NCBI GenBank assembly: GCA_026913215.1
Contig: JAPTYK010000001.1
Coordinates: forward strand, 310,001-374,000
Length of the DNA: 64,000 nt
Direction: 5' to 3'
Source of the DNA: Streptomyces diastatochromogenes
GTDB lineage: Bacteria; Actinomycetota; Actinomycetes; Streptomycetales; Streptomycetaceae
Shown: positions 21,869-31,651 of the stretch, piece by piece
How positions within the stretch are numbered: the stretch's first letter is position 1
Layout of the letters: every line of letters begins with the position of its first letter
Position numbers and translations under genes: made by a program
The notes under the pieces: model-generated
Database searches by the model: none
Told to the model about the DNA's origin: nothing
Seen by the model: the letters and a program-made list of their open reading frames with translations, nothing else

Positions 21869-23143
21869 ATGAGCGCGGACCTGAGGAGTACGACGCTGCC
21901 GGGCGGACCGGACACGAGGGGGGCGGGGCCCGGCGCCACGCCGAAGGCCGTCGGGATCGCCTGGGCGCTGCTCGGCCTCAACACGCTCGGCTCGGCCGGG
22001 GCGAAGACCGTCGTCACGATCCCCCGCTCCCTCATCCAGATGGCCACCATGGGCGCGCTGGTCGGCGCGTTCACACTGGCGCTCGCGCTCAACCTCCGGC
22101 TGCGGATCCGGCCCAGCGCCTTCGTCTTCCTGCTCACCCTGCTGCTCGTGCCGAGCCTGATCGCCAGCGTGCGGCTGGAGGTCGGGTTCGGGGCGCTGTT
22201 CCGCTGCGGCCGGCTGGCCGTCTTCGTGGCCACGCTGTGGCTGCTCAGCCGCTGGTGGGACGGCAGCCTGACGTTCGTCCGGTACCACATCCGCTGGTAC
22301 TTCGCGGTGCTCGTGCTCGTGGCCGCCGGCCTGGCCGTCTCGCCGGCCACGGCCATGCCCGAGTACTACGGCGGCCGTCTCGTCGGCGCCCTGTGGCCGC
22401 TCACCCCGCCGCAGATCGGCCAGTACTCCGCGGTGGTCATCGGGCTGACGGTGCTGCTCGCGCTGGGCCGCCGGATCACCTGGTTCAGCGCGATGGTGAT
22501 CATCGTGCCGTCGTTCGTCCTGCTCGCGATGACCCACACCCGGACGGCCACGCTCGGCCTGATCATCGGGCTGGTCCTCGCGATCGGCTCGCTCGTCCTG
22601 ACCAGTGCCGCCGCCCGCCGGTTCTTCGCCTGGGCGGTGCTGTGCGCCTCGGTGGCCGCGGTGGCGTTCAGCTCCGCGCTGCGGTCCTGGTTCCTGCGCG
22701 GGCAGAGCCAGGAGAACTTCTCCAATCTGACGGGCCGGGCCAAGGTGTGGGACGCCCTGCTCGGAGCGCCCCGGACGATCGGCGAGAAGATCTTCGGCAC
22801 GGGCCTGGGCGACAAGTCCTTCGACGGGCTGCCGATCGACAACAGCTGGCTGGCCGTCTACGACGAGCAGGGCCTGATGGGCGTCACCATCGTGGCGGCG
22901 ATGATCCTCGTGATCGGCGGCGTCGCCCTGCTGCGGCCGCCGTCCCTGCCGAGGGCCTGCGCGATCTTCCTGATCAGCTACTGCGGGCTCTCCTCGTACA
23001 CCGAGGTCGGTCTCGGCGACGCCTCGGCGTACCTGCTGCACCTGGCCCTGGCCGCCTCGCTGCTCGTGGCACCCGCCGCGGCCACGACGCCGCCGGCGGT
23101 CGAGCTCCCCCGACGACGTATCCCCCGATGGGCCCGGAGGTGA
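21869..23143 (+). CDS. O-antigen ligase/polymerase-like membrane protein (Wzy-like)
   Basis: Intact, 424 residues, with about ten to twelve membrane segments and a long external loop around residues 275-325 (RAKVWDALLGAP, FGTGLGDKSF), the layout of the O-antigen ligase/Wzy polymerase family. Likely joins repeat units after flipping by the Wzx-like protein later in the operon. The ATG is one base after the upstream stop; a GTG nine bases earlier is in frame. It ends seven bases before the next gene. Confidence 0.85.
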   Translation: MSADLRSTTLPGGPDTRGAGPGATPKAVGIAWALLGLNTLGSAGAKTVVTIPRSLIQMATMGALVGAFTLALALNLRLRIRPSAFVFLLTLLLVPSLIASVRLEVGFGALFRCGRLAVFVATLWLLSRWWDGSLTFVRYHIRWYFAVLVLVAAGLAVSPATAMPEYYGGRLVGALWPLTPPQIGQYSAVVIGLTVLLALGRRITWFSAMVIIVPSFVLLAMTHTRTATLGLIIGLVLAIGSLVLTSAAARRFFAWAVLCASVAAVAFSSALRSWFLRGQSQENFSNLTGRAKVWDALLGAPRTIGEKIFGTGLGDKSFDGLPIDNSWLAVYDEQGLMGVTIVAAMILVIGGVALLRPPSLPRACAIFLISYCGLSSYTEVGLGDASAYLLHLALAASLLVAPAAATTPPAVELPRRRIPRWARR

Positions 23144-23150
23144 CCTGAGC

Positions 23151-24426
23151 ATGCACGTCCTTGTGGTGCACAACCGCTACTCCTCGGCGCAGCCGAGCGG
23201 AGAGAACCGCGTCGTCGACGAGGAGGTGGAGCTGCTGCGCGCGGCCGGCCACCGGGTCGGCCTCTTCGAGCGGCGCAGCGACGACATCGCCGCCCGGTCC
23301 CTGCTCGGGAAGGTCGCGGTGCCGCTGCTCGTGCCGTGGAACCCGGCGGTCCGTACGGAGCTCGCCGCCCGGCTCCGCGCCGAGCGGCCGGACGTGGTGC
23401 ACGTCCACAACGTCTTCCCGCTGCTGTCGCCCGCGGTGGTCGCCGCCTGCGCCGACGCCGGCGTGCCCCTCGTCGCCACGCTGCACAACTACGCGCAGGT
23501 CTGCCCGCCCGGCACGCTGCACCGGGACGACCGGCCGTGCACCGAGTGCGTCGGGTCGGCGATGTCGCTGCCCGCGATCCGGCACGGCTGCTACCGGGAC
23601 TCGCGGCTCGCGACGGTTCCGCTGGCGGTGAGCCTGACGGTCAACCGGCGGCGGTGGTGGTCCGGCGTGGAGCGGTTCTTCTGCATCTCGGCGGCGCAGC
23701 GCGAGCTCCTGGTGCGGTCCGGGATGCCGGCCGAGCGGCTGACGGTGAAGCCCAACTTCGTGCCCGACCCCGGCACCGTCCGGACGGGCGCCGGGGAGCA
23801 CCTGCTCTTCCTCGGCCGGCTCTCGGAGGCCAAGGGCGTCCGGCTGCTCATGGCCGCGTGGGACGCGCTCGCCGCGGACGGCGGGTGGGCGTGCCGCTGG
23901 TGCTCGCCGGCTCGGGGCCCATGGAGCAGGAGGTGACCGCCTGGGCGGCGGGCCGGGACGACGTCCGGTACGCCGGTCTCATGGACCCGGCGGAGTGCCG
24001 GCGGGCCGCCGCGCGGTCGGTCGCCGTGGTCGCCCCTCGCTGGCCAGGGAGACCTTCGGTCTGGTGGTCGCGGAGGCGATGGCGGCGGGGTCCCGGCCGT
24101 CGCCGCCGGTCACGGCGGCTATGTCGAGCTGGTCGAGGAGGGCGTGACCGGGCTGCTGCACGAGCCGGGCGACGCCGCCTCGCTCGCGTCCCGCGTCCGC
24201 CGGATCACGGACGGGCCGGAGCGCAACCAGGAGATGGGCCGGGCGGCCCGACGCCGGTACGAGCAGGGGTTCAGCCCCGCCGTCGGCCTCGCGCGCCTGG
24301 AGGAGGAGTACCGCACCGCCATCGCGGGACGGTCGGGCGGCGCACGGCGCGCCGCCGGTGGGGAAGAACGACGACGCCGGCTCGCGGCGGGGCACCCGCG
24401 CGAGCGGAAATGGGGGCAGAAGATGA
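23151..24426 (+). CDS. glycosyltransferase family 4
   Basis: GT-B glycosyltransferase, about 425 residues. N-terminal half VVHNRYSSAQPSGENRVVDEE and VVHVHNVFPLLSP; donor half FLGRLSEAKG, VLAGSGPMEQE, then the family 4 nucleotide-sugar site ARETFGLVVAEAMAAGVPAVA. Three single-base losses near 23886 (GGGGTG), 24035 (CCCC) and 24095 (GGGGG). In the raw frame the C-terminus reads into the next gene; one more loss near 24340 would give a stop overlapping the next ATG (ATGA), which I take as the true end. Role: adds one sugar to the lipid-linked repeat. Confidence 0.84.
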
Positions 24427-25658
24427 CACGATGCCGACTCTGCGGCTCGGCGGCGCTGGGGAGCGTCGTCGACCTGGGGGCGACCCCGCCGTGCGAGAGC
24501 TTCCTCTCGGCGGAGCAGCTGGACCTGCCGGAGGCGACGTACCCGCTGCACCTGCGGGTCTGCACGGACTGCTGGCTCGCGCAGATCCCGCCGCTGATCA
24601 CGCCGGAGGAGACGTTCAAGGAGTACGCGTACTTCTCCTCGTACTCGACCTCCTGGGTGGAGCACGCGCGCGCGTTCGTCGACGGTGCCGTGCGGAAGGT
24701 GGGGCTCGGTCCCGAGGCCTTCGTGGTCGAGGTCGCGAGCAACGACGGCTATCTGCTCAGGCACGTGGTCGAGCGGGGGATCCGCTGCCTCGGGATCGAG
24801 CCGTCGGTGAACGTCGGCGCCGCGGCCCGGGAGGCGGGCGTGCCCACGCTCACGGAGTTCCTGAGCCCGGAGACCGGTGCGGCCGTCCGCGCCGAGCACG
24901 GCCCGGCGGACCTGGTCGTCGCCAACAACGTGTACGCGCACATCCCCGACGTGGTCGGCTTCACCCGGGGGCTGCGTTCCCTGGTCGCCGACGACGGCTG
25001 GGTCTCCATCGAGGTGCAGCACCTGCTGACCCTGATCGAGGAGAACCAGTACGACACGATCTACCACGAGCACTTCCAGTACTACACGGTCGCGTCCGCG
25101 GCGCGGGCGCTCGCGAGCGGCGGGCTGACGCTCGTGGACGTCGAGCTGCTGCCCACGCACGGCGGCTCGATCCGGCTGTGGGCCCGTCCCGACGGGGTGG
25201 CCGGTGAGCCGTCCCGCCGGGTGGCCGAGGTGCTGGACCGGGAGAAGGCCGCCGGGCTCCAGGAGCTGTCCGGGTACACGGAGTTCTCCGACCGGGTGGC
25301 GAAGGTCCGCCGGGACCTGCTGCGGTTCCTCGTCGAGGCGGCCGAGCGCGGCGAGACGGTCGTCGGCTACGGCGCCCCGGGCAAGGGCAACACCCTGCTC
25401 AACCACTGCGGCGTCCGGCCCGACCTGCTCGCGTACACGGTCGACCGCAACCCGTACAAGCACGGCAGGTTCACCCCGGGCACCCGGATCCCGATCCTGT
25501 CGCCCGAGCAGATCGCCGCCGACAGGCCTGACTACGTCCTCGTCCTCCCGTGGAACCTGCGGGCCGAGCTGGTCGAGCAGCTGTCGTACGTGCACGAGTG
25601 GGGCGGCCGGCTCGTCTTCCCCATCCCGGAACTCAGCATCGTCGAGGTGAAGGCATGA
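24423..25658 (+). CDS. SAM-dependent sugar C-methyltransferase
   Basis: Intact, 411 residues. Zinc-binding N-terminus with CRLCG and CTDC cysteine pairs, a SAM-binding Rossmann core (VVEVASNDGYLL), IYHEHFQYYT, and a C-terminal domain with VVGYGAPGKGNTLL and the ending FPIPELSIVE. This is the architecture of NDP-hexose C-methyltransferases such as TylCIII and EryBIII, which methylate the carbon next to a keto group in a nucleotide sugar. It implies a branched-chain sugar in the polymer or on its cap (inference). It overlaps both neighbours by four bases (ATGA). Confidence 0.88.
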   Translation: MTRCRLCGSAALGSVVDLGATPPCESFLSAEQLDLPEATYPLHLRVCTDCWLAQIPPLITPEETFKEYAYFSSYSTSWVEHARAFVDGAVRKVGLGPEAFVVEVASNDGYLLRHVVERGIRCLGIEPSVNVGAAAREAGVPTLTEFLSPETGAAVRAEHGPADLVVANNVYAHIPDVVGFTRGLRSLVADDGWVSIEVQHLLTLIEENQYDTIYHEHFQYYTVASAARALASGGLTLVDVELLPTHGGSIRLWARPDGVAGEPSRRVAEVLDREKAAGLQELSGYTEFSDRVAKVRRDLLRFLVEAAERGETVVGYGAPGKGNTLLNHCGVRPDLLAYTVDRNPYKHGRFTPGTRIPILSPEQIAADRPDYVLVLPWNLRAELVEQLSYVHEWGGRLVFPIPELSIVEVKA

Positions 25659-26448
25659 AGGTCGTCCTGTTCTGCGGCGGTTACGGGATGCGGATGCGCA
25701 ACGGCACCGCCGACGACGTCCCCAAGCCCATGGCGATGGTCGGTCCGCGGCCGCTGATCTGGCACGTCATGCGCTACTACGCGCACTACGGGCACAAGGA
25801 GTTCATCCTGTGCCTCGGGTACGGGGCGCACCACATCAAGGACTTCTTCCTCCACTACGAGGAGACGACGTCCAACGACTTCGTGCTGCGGGGCGGCAAG
25901 ACCGAGCTGCTGTCCACCGACATAGCCGACTGGACGATCACGTTCGCGCAGACGGGCATCGAGTCGCCGATCGGGGAGCGGCTGCGCCGGGTGCGGCACC
26001 ACCTGGACGGCGACGAGATGTTCCTCGCCAACTACGCCGACGTGCTCACCGACGCGCCGCTGGACGAGATGGTCGACCGGTTCGCCGCGCGCGACGCCGG
26101 CGCGTCGATGATGGTGGTGCCGCCGCAGTCCTCGTTCCACTGCGTGGAGCTGGGCGAGGACGGTCTGGTGGGGGGCATCACCGCGGTGGCCGACATGCCG
26201 CTGTGGGAGAACGGCGGCTACTTCGTGCTCCGCCAGGAGGTCTTCGACCACATACCCGAGGACGGGGACCTGGTCGCCGACGGATGCGCCGGACTCGCCA
26301 AGGAGGGCAGGCTGGTGGCGCACCAGCACCGCGGTTTCTGGAAGCCGACCGACACGGTGAAGGAGCGGGCCGCGCTCGACGAGGCCTACACCCGGGGCGA
26401 GCGTCCGTGGGCCGTGTGGAGCGGTCCGGCGCCGGAGCGCGGGCGTGA
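25655..26448 (+). CDS. rfbF: glucose-1-phosphate cytidylyltransferase-like nucleotidyltransferase
   Basis: Activates a sugar 1-phosphate with CTP (or another NTP), about 264 residues. Begins VVLFCGGYGMRMR, a variant of the G-G-x-G-x-R nucleotidyltransferase loop, followed by VPKPMAMVG. ETTSNDFVLRGG and NYADVLTD match the RfbF branch, and RGFWKPTDTVKE precedes the PWAVWE-like ending. Raw sequence joins this frame to the next gene, but adding one G in TGGAGCGG near 26418 gives the ending ERSGAGARA and a TGA overlapping the next GTG. The apparent fusion is therefore an artefact of missing bases. Confidence 0.83.
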
Positions 26449-27109
26449 TCGGCCTCGGGGCCGGACGCCCCTGGAACGGATCGTCGCGGTGGGCGCGCAC
26501 TGCGACGACATCGCCATCGGCGCCGGCGGCACGCTCCTGACGATGTGCCTGGCGCGGCCGGGCCTGCGGGTCGACGCGCTGGTGCTCTCCGGTGGCGGCG
26601 GCGAGCGGGAGGAGGAGGAGCGGGCCGCGCTCGCCGCGTTCTGTCCGGGCGCCGAACTGCGCCTGACCGTCCTCAAGCTGCCGGACGGCCGGCTGCCCGT
26701 GCACTGGGACGAGGCCAAGGCCGCCGTCGAGGAGCTGCGCGCGGCGACGGACCCGGATCTGATCCTGGCCCCGCGGACCGATGACGCGCACCAGGACCAC
26801 CGGGGCCTGGCGCAACTGATCCCCACCGCCTTCCGTGACCATCTCGTCCTGGGCTACGAGATCGTCAAGTGGGACGGCGACCTCGGCCGGATGGCGGCGT
26901 ACCAGCCGCTGTCGCCGGAGGTCGCCGAGCGGAAGGTGCGGCTGCTGCAGGAGCACTATCCCTCGCAGCGGCACCGGCCCTGGTACGACCGGGAGGCCTT
27001 CCTCGGCCTCGCCCGGATCCGTGGCATCGAATGCCAGGCGCGGTACGCCGAGGCCTTCGCCGTCACCAAACTCACGCTCGATCTCGGCACTTCCGATCTG
27101 GGGGAATGA
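26445..27109 (+). CDS. PIG-L/LmbE-family deacetylase
   Basis: Zinc-dependent N-deacetylase of the LmbE/PIG-L family, about 221 residues. Metal-site motif GAHCDDIAIG near residue 20 (A-H-x-D-D type) and second motif H-Q-D-H-R near residue 120, with YEIVKWDGD later. Removes an acetyl group from an N-acetylamino sugar or glycolipid intermediate. The GTG start overlaps the rfbF stop. One C is missing near 26474 (CCCCC read as CCCC), giving GRPLERIVAVGAH at the N-terminus. With the aminotransferase at the operon end it suggests an amino sugar (inference). Confidence 0.85.
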
Positions 27110-27112
27110 ACC

Positions 27113-28137
27113 TTGCGCGTACTGCTGACCGGACACCAGGGCTACCTGGGCACCGTGATGGCCCCGGTCCTCACGGCCGCCGGACACGAGGTCGTGGGCC
27201 TCGACTCCGGCCTGTTCGCCGACTGCGTCCTCGGCCCGCGGCCCGCCGACCCGTCCGGCCACCGGGTGGACCTGCGTGACGTCACGGCCGAGCACGTGGC
27301 CGGGGTGGACGCGGTGATCCACCTGGCCGCGCTCTCCAACGACCCGCTGGGTTCGCTGGCGCCCGACCTCACGTACGACATCAACCACCACGCCTCGGTG
27401 CGGCTCGCCAGGCTGGCCCGCGAGGCGGGCGTGAAGCGCTTCCTGTACGCGTCGACCTGCTCCGTCTACGGCGCCGCGGGCGGCGGCGACCTGGTCGGCG
27501 AGGACGCCCCGCTGCGCCCGGTGACGCCGTACGCGGAGTCCAAGGTGCGGGTGGAGGACGACCTGCACGCGCTGGCCGACGGGGACTTCACCCCGGTGTA
27601 CATGCGCAACGCCACCGCGTTCGGCTACTCGCCCCGGCTGCGCGCCGACATCGTGCTGAACAACCTGGTGGGCCACGCCCTGCTGTCCGGCGAGGTCCTC
27701 GTCCTCTCCGACGGCACCCCTGGCGGCCGCTGGTGCACGCCGCCGACATCGCGCGGGCCTTCACGGCCGCGCTGACCGCGCCGCGCGAGGCGGTGCACGA
27801 CCGGGCGTTCAACATCGGCAGCGAGGCCAACAACGTCACGGTCGCCGAGATCGCCGAGCGGGTCGCCGAGGCGGTGTCCGGGGCGAAGGTGCGGATCACC
27901 GGGGAGAACGGCGCCGACCCCCGCTCCTACCGGGTGGACTTCTCCCGCTTCCGCGCCGCGATCCCCGGCTTCGACTGCGAGTGGACGGTGGAGCGGGGCG
28001 CGCGCGAACTCGCCGAGGCCTACCGGGAGCACGGGCTGACCCAGGAGGACTTCGAGCGGCGCTTCACCCGGCTCGCCGTGCTCCGCTCGGCGACCGAGGC
28101 CGGTGCCGTCGACGACACCCTGCGGTGGCGCCGATGA
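27113..28137 (+). CDS. NAD-dependent nucleotide-sugar epimerase/dehydratase
   Basis: Extended short-chain dehydrogenase, about 341 residues. N-terminal TGHQGYLGTVM, an NAD-binding variant of T-G-x-x-G-x-x-G; STCSVYG then YAESK as the catalytic Tyr-x-x-x-Lys; and a C-terminal substrate domain. The TTG start follows GGGGGAATGAACC. One C is missing near 27720 (ACCCCCTGG read as ACCCCTGG). It could be the 4,6-dehydratase/epimerase step acting on the CDP-sugar from the cytidylyltransferase two genes upstream. Ends as ATGA with the next gene. Confidence 0.88.
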
Positions 28138-29414
28138 CCGAGGTCGATCCCGGCAAGGAGATGCACGCGCTGGTGGAGCGGCTGTACCCGCTGTGCCGGA
28201 GCATCACCGGCGACGGGGTGCGCGCCACCCTGGACATCGTCGGCGAGTACGTCCCGCTGACGGTGCACGAGGTGCCGACGGGGACGCGGGTGCTCGACTG
28301 GACGGTGCCGCAGGAGTGGAACATCCGGGACGCGTACGTCGCCGACGGCACGGGCCGGCGGGTCGTGGACTTCGCCGCGTCCAGCCTGCACGTGCTCGGC
28401 TACAGCGTGCCGGTGGCGCGGACCATGCCGCTGTCCGAGCTGCGCGAGCACCTGCACACCCTGCCGGAGCACCCGAGCTGGGTGCCGTACCGCACCAGCT
28501 ACTACACGCCGGACTGGGGGTTCTGCCTGGCCCAGGAGACCCTGGACGCGCTGCCGGACGGCGAGTACGAGGTGCGCATCGACTCCACCCTGGAGGACGG
28601 CCACCTCACCTACGCCGAGCACGTGGTCCCCGGGCGGGTCGCCGACGAGGTGATCGTCTCCTGCCACGTCTGCCACCCGGCGCTGGCCAACGACAACATG
28701 GCCGGTGTCGCGGTGGCGGTGTTCCTGGCCCGGGCGCTGGCGGAGACGACCCCGCACTACACGTACCGGTTCGTCTTCGCGCCCGGGACCATCGGGGCGA
28801 TCACCTGGCTGGCCCGCAACGCGGAGCGGATCGAGCGGGTGAAGCACGGGCTGGTGCTGGCCTGCGCGGGCGACCCGGGCAGTCTGACGTACAAGCGGAG
28901 CAGGCGCGGGGACGCGGAGATCGACCGGGTGATGCAGTACGTCCTCGCCGCCTCCGAACGTCCGCACAGCGTCAACGAGTTCACGCCGTACGGATACGAC
29001 GAGCGGCAGTACTGCTCGCCCGGGTTCGACCTCGGCGTGGGCTCGCTCAGCCGGACCCCGTACGCGGGCTATCCCGAGTACCACACCTCGGCGGACAACC
29101 CGGACTTCGTCTCCCCGGAGGCGCTGGCGGACACGCTCGCCGTCTGCCGCGAGGCGTTCTCGGTGCTCGACCGCGACCGGCGGTACGTCAACCTCAGCCC
29201 GTACGGCGAACCACAGCTGGGCAGGCGGGGGTTGTACGCCTCACTCGGCGGCCGCAGCGACGCGAAGGAGGCCCAGATGGCCATGCTCTGGGTGCTCAGC
29301 ATGTCCGACGGCGAGCACAGCCTGCTGGACGTGGCCGAGCGCTCCGGGCTGCCGTTCGACACCGTCGCCGCCGCGGCGGACGCCCTGGGCGCCGCCGAGC
29401 TGATCAAGGCATGA
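28134..29414 (+). CDS. DUF4910 aminopeptidase-like protein
   Basis: Intact, 426 residues. Zinc-peptidase-like core with SCHVCHPALANDNMAG at about residues 176-191, supplying His and Asp ligands as in M28-like enzymes, and later PEYHTSADN. The last 60 residues form a winged-helix-like domain (LLDVAERSGLPFDTV). The family is known by structure as DUF4910 and recurs in polysaccharide loci, but its substrate is unknown. No signal peptide, so cytosolic; possibly an amide or sugar-peptide hydrolase. Overlaps both neighbours by four bases. Confidence 0.83.
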   Translation: MTEVDPGKEMHALVERLYPLCRSITGDGVRATLDIVGEYVPLTVHEVPTGTRVLDWTVPQEWNIRDAYVADGTGRRVVDFAASSLHVLGYSVPVARTMPLSELREHLHTLPEHPSWVPYRTSYYTPDWGFCLAQETLDALPDGEYEVRIDSTLEDGHLTYAEHVVPGRVADEVIVSCHVCHPALANDNMAGVAVAVFLARALAETTPHYTYRFVFAPGTIGAITWLARNAERIERVKHGLVLACAGDPGSLTYKRSRRGDAEIDRVMQYVLAASERPHSVNEFTPYGYDERQYCSPGFDLGVGSLSRTPYAGYPEYHTSADNPDFVSPEALADTLAVCREAFSVLDRDRRYVNLSPYGEPQLGRRGLYASLGGRSDAKEAQMAMLWVLSMSDGEHSLLDVAERSGLPFDTVAAAADALGAAELIKA

Positions 29415-30705
29415 CGCCGATGACCACCGAGGAGGAGAGGACGACGAGACCGGCCGGGTCCGCCCGCCGGGCCGTCGCCGGCCGCCTGTCCTGGGGACTG
29501 GCCGACCAGGCGGCCTCCAGCATGAGCAACTTCGCGGTGGGCGTCTATGTGGCGCGCTCCCTCGGACCGACCGCGTTCGGCGTGTTCAGCCTGGCCTGGG
29601 TGACGTACGGCGTGGTGCTCGGCGCCTCCGCGGCCTGGCCACCGACCCGCTGGTGGTGCGGTTCAGCGCCGTCCCGGAGGCGTCCTGGCGCGCGGCGGTG
29701 GCCCGGTCCTCGGGCGCCGCGCTCGGCCTCGGCGCCGCCGTCGGCGCGGTGTGCCTCCTGGTCGGGCTCGCCCTCGGCGGCAGCGTGGGGCCGGCCTTCG
29801 CCTGCCTGGGCGTCGTCCTGCCGGGGCTGCTTCTCCAGGACGCCTGGCGGTTCGCCTTCTTCGCGGCCGGCACCGGGAAGAAGGCGTTCGTCAACGACCT
29901 CGTGTGGGGCGCCGCGCTCGTCCCCGCCATGGTCGTGGCGGCGCGCGTGGGCAGCGTGGCCGCCTTCGTGCTCGCCTGGGGCGGGTCCGCGGCGGTGGCC
30001 GCGGGCTACGGCTGGCTCCAGTCCGGCATCCGGCCCCGGGTCGCGCGGGCCCGCGGCTGGCTCCACGAGCAGCGGGACCTCGGCTTCCGCTACCTCGTCG
30101 AGAACAGCAGCCTCAGCGGCGCGGGCCAGCTGCGGGCGTACGGGCTCGGCGCGATCGCCGGGGTCGGCGCGGTGGGCGCGGTCCGGGGCGCGGAGCTCCT
30201 GCAAGGCCCGTTCCTCGCCCTCCTCATGGGCCTGTCCTCGTCACCGTCGCCGAGGCGGCGCGGGTGCTGCGGGGCCCCGGACCGGCTCGGCCGGTTCTGT
30301 CTGCTGCTCGGCGGCGGGCAGGCCGCCGCCGCGCTGCTCTGGGGCGCGGCGCTGCTCCTCCTGCCGGACCGGCTCGGCGAGCTCGTGCTCGGCGACGTCT
30401 GGCACTCCGCCTCGGAGCTCATCGTGCCGGCCACGCTCAGCGTCGCGGGCGCCGGTCTCGGCACCGGGGCCGCGGCCGGGCTGCGTGCGCTCGGCGCGGC
30501 CCGGCGCAGCCTGCGCGCCCAGCTGTTCGCCTCCGTCTGCTACGCCGGCGGCGGGCTCGGCGGGGCGGCCCTGGCCGGCACGGTCGGCTCGGCCTGGGGC
30601 GTCGCCGCCGCGACCGTCGGCAGCTCGGCCGTGTGGTGGCTGCACCTGCGCGCCGGCCGGCGCGAGCACCACGTGAACCCGATCCCCGAAGTGAGGACCT
30701 CATGA
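29411..30705 (+). CDS. Wzx-type polysaccharide flippase-like membrane protein
   Basis: About 431 residues with roughly twelve membrane segments beginning at RLSWGLADQAASSMSNFAVG and FGVFSLAWVTYGVVLG, the N-terminal signature of MATE/Wzx lipopolysaccharide-export proteins. It would flip the lipid-linked repeat unit across the membrane for the Wzy-like polymerase. Frame breaks near 29630 (TCCCGCGG read as TCCGCGG), near 30237, and a compensating change near 30285. Both ends overlap neighbours as ATGA. Confidence 0.82.
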
Positions 30706-31651
30706 CCGCCCGACCCAGGCTGACCGTCGGCCTGCCCGTGTACAACGGCGAGGAGTACCTCGCCGAATCGCTCGACGCCCTGCTCGGCCAGACCTACGGG
30801 GACTTCGAGCTGGTCGTCTCCGACAACGCCTCGACCGACGGGACCCAGGAGATCGCCCGCGCGTACGCCGCGCGGGACCCCCGCGTGCGGTACCTCCGGC
30901 TGCCCCGGAACGTCGGCGCCACGCCGAACCACAACCGGGTGTTCGTCGAATGCCGCACCGAACTGTTCAAGTGGGCCTCGCACGACGACCTGTACGCGCG
31001 GGACCTCCTCAAGCGCTGCGTGGAGGCGCTGGACGAGCGGCCGGAGGTGATCCTCGCCCATGCCGACCAGGCGGTCATCGACGAGGACGGGAAGGTGAAG
31101 GTCCCGTACGAGTACACGCTCGCCACCGCCTCGCCGCGCGCTCCGGAGCGCTTCCGCAGCATGCTGTTCGAGCCGGGCGGCGACGACTTCTACGGGGTGA
31201 TCCGGGCCGATGTGCTGCGGCGGGTGAAACCGCTCGACAGCTACCACCACGCGGACCGCACGTTCGTCTCCGAGATCGGCCTGCACGGGCCCTTCCACCA
31301 GGTGCCGGAGCTGCTGTACTTCCGCCGCGACCACCCCGCCCGCGCCGAGCGGGCCAACCCGTCCAAGCGCTCCCGGTGCGTCAACCTGGATCCGCGCCGG
31401 GCCGGCCTCCTGCACCCGACGCCCCGGCTGCTCGCCGAGTACGTCTGGGGTTCGTCTCGGCGATCCGGCGGGCGCCGCTGTCCGCGGCCGACCGGCGCGC
31501 GTGCTACCGCCACCTGGCCGAGTGGGCGACCAGCCGGGCCCGGCCGGGCGGCGCGGGCGAGCGGGTCGAGGACCGCGCCCCGGTCGACCCGGACCTCCTC
31601 GCCGTCTCCGTCGACGCCCTGGTCGCCGGCCGGGAAGGCGGGCGGGCATGA
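30702..31651 (+). CDS. glycosyltransferase family 2
   Basis: GT-A glycosyltransferase, about 316 residues. N-terminal TVGLPVYNGEEYLAESLDALL and VVSDNASTDGTQEIA, with the metal-binding D-x-D region represented by WASHDDLYA. Adds a sugar to the lipid-linked unit on the cytosolic face. One G is missing near 31450 (TGGGGTTC read as TGGGTTC-type loss), after which the C-terminus reads FVSAIRRAPLSAADRR. ATGA overlaps on both sides. Confidence 0.87.

Noticed and set aside
25550..27109. A novel nucleotidyltransferase-deacetylase fusion
   Set aside because: Two single-base corrections give two normal genes with a GTGA overlap; the fusion is better explained by sequence error.
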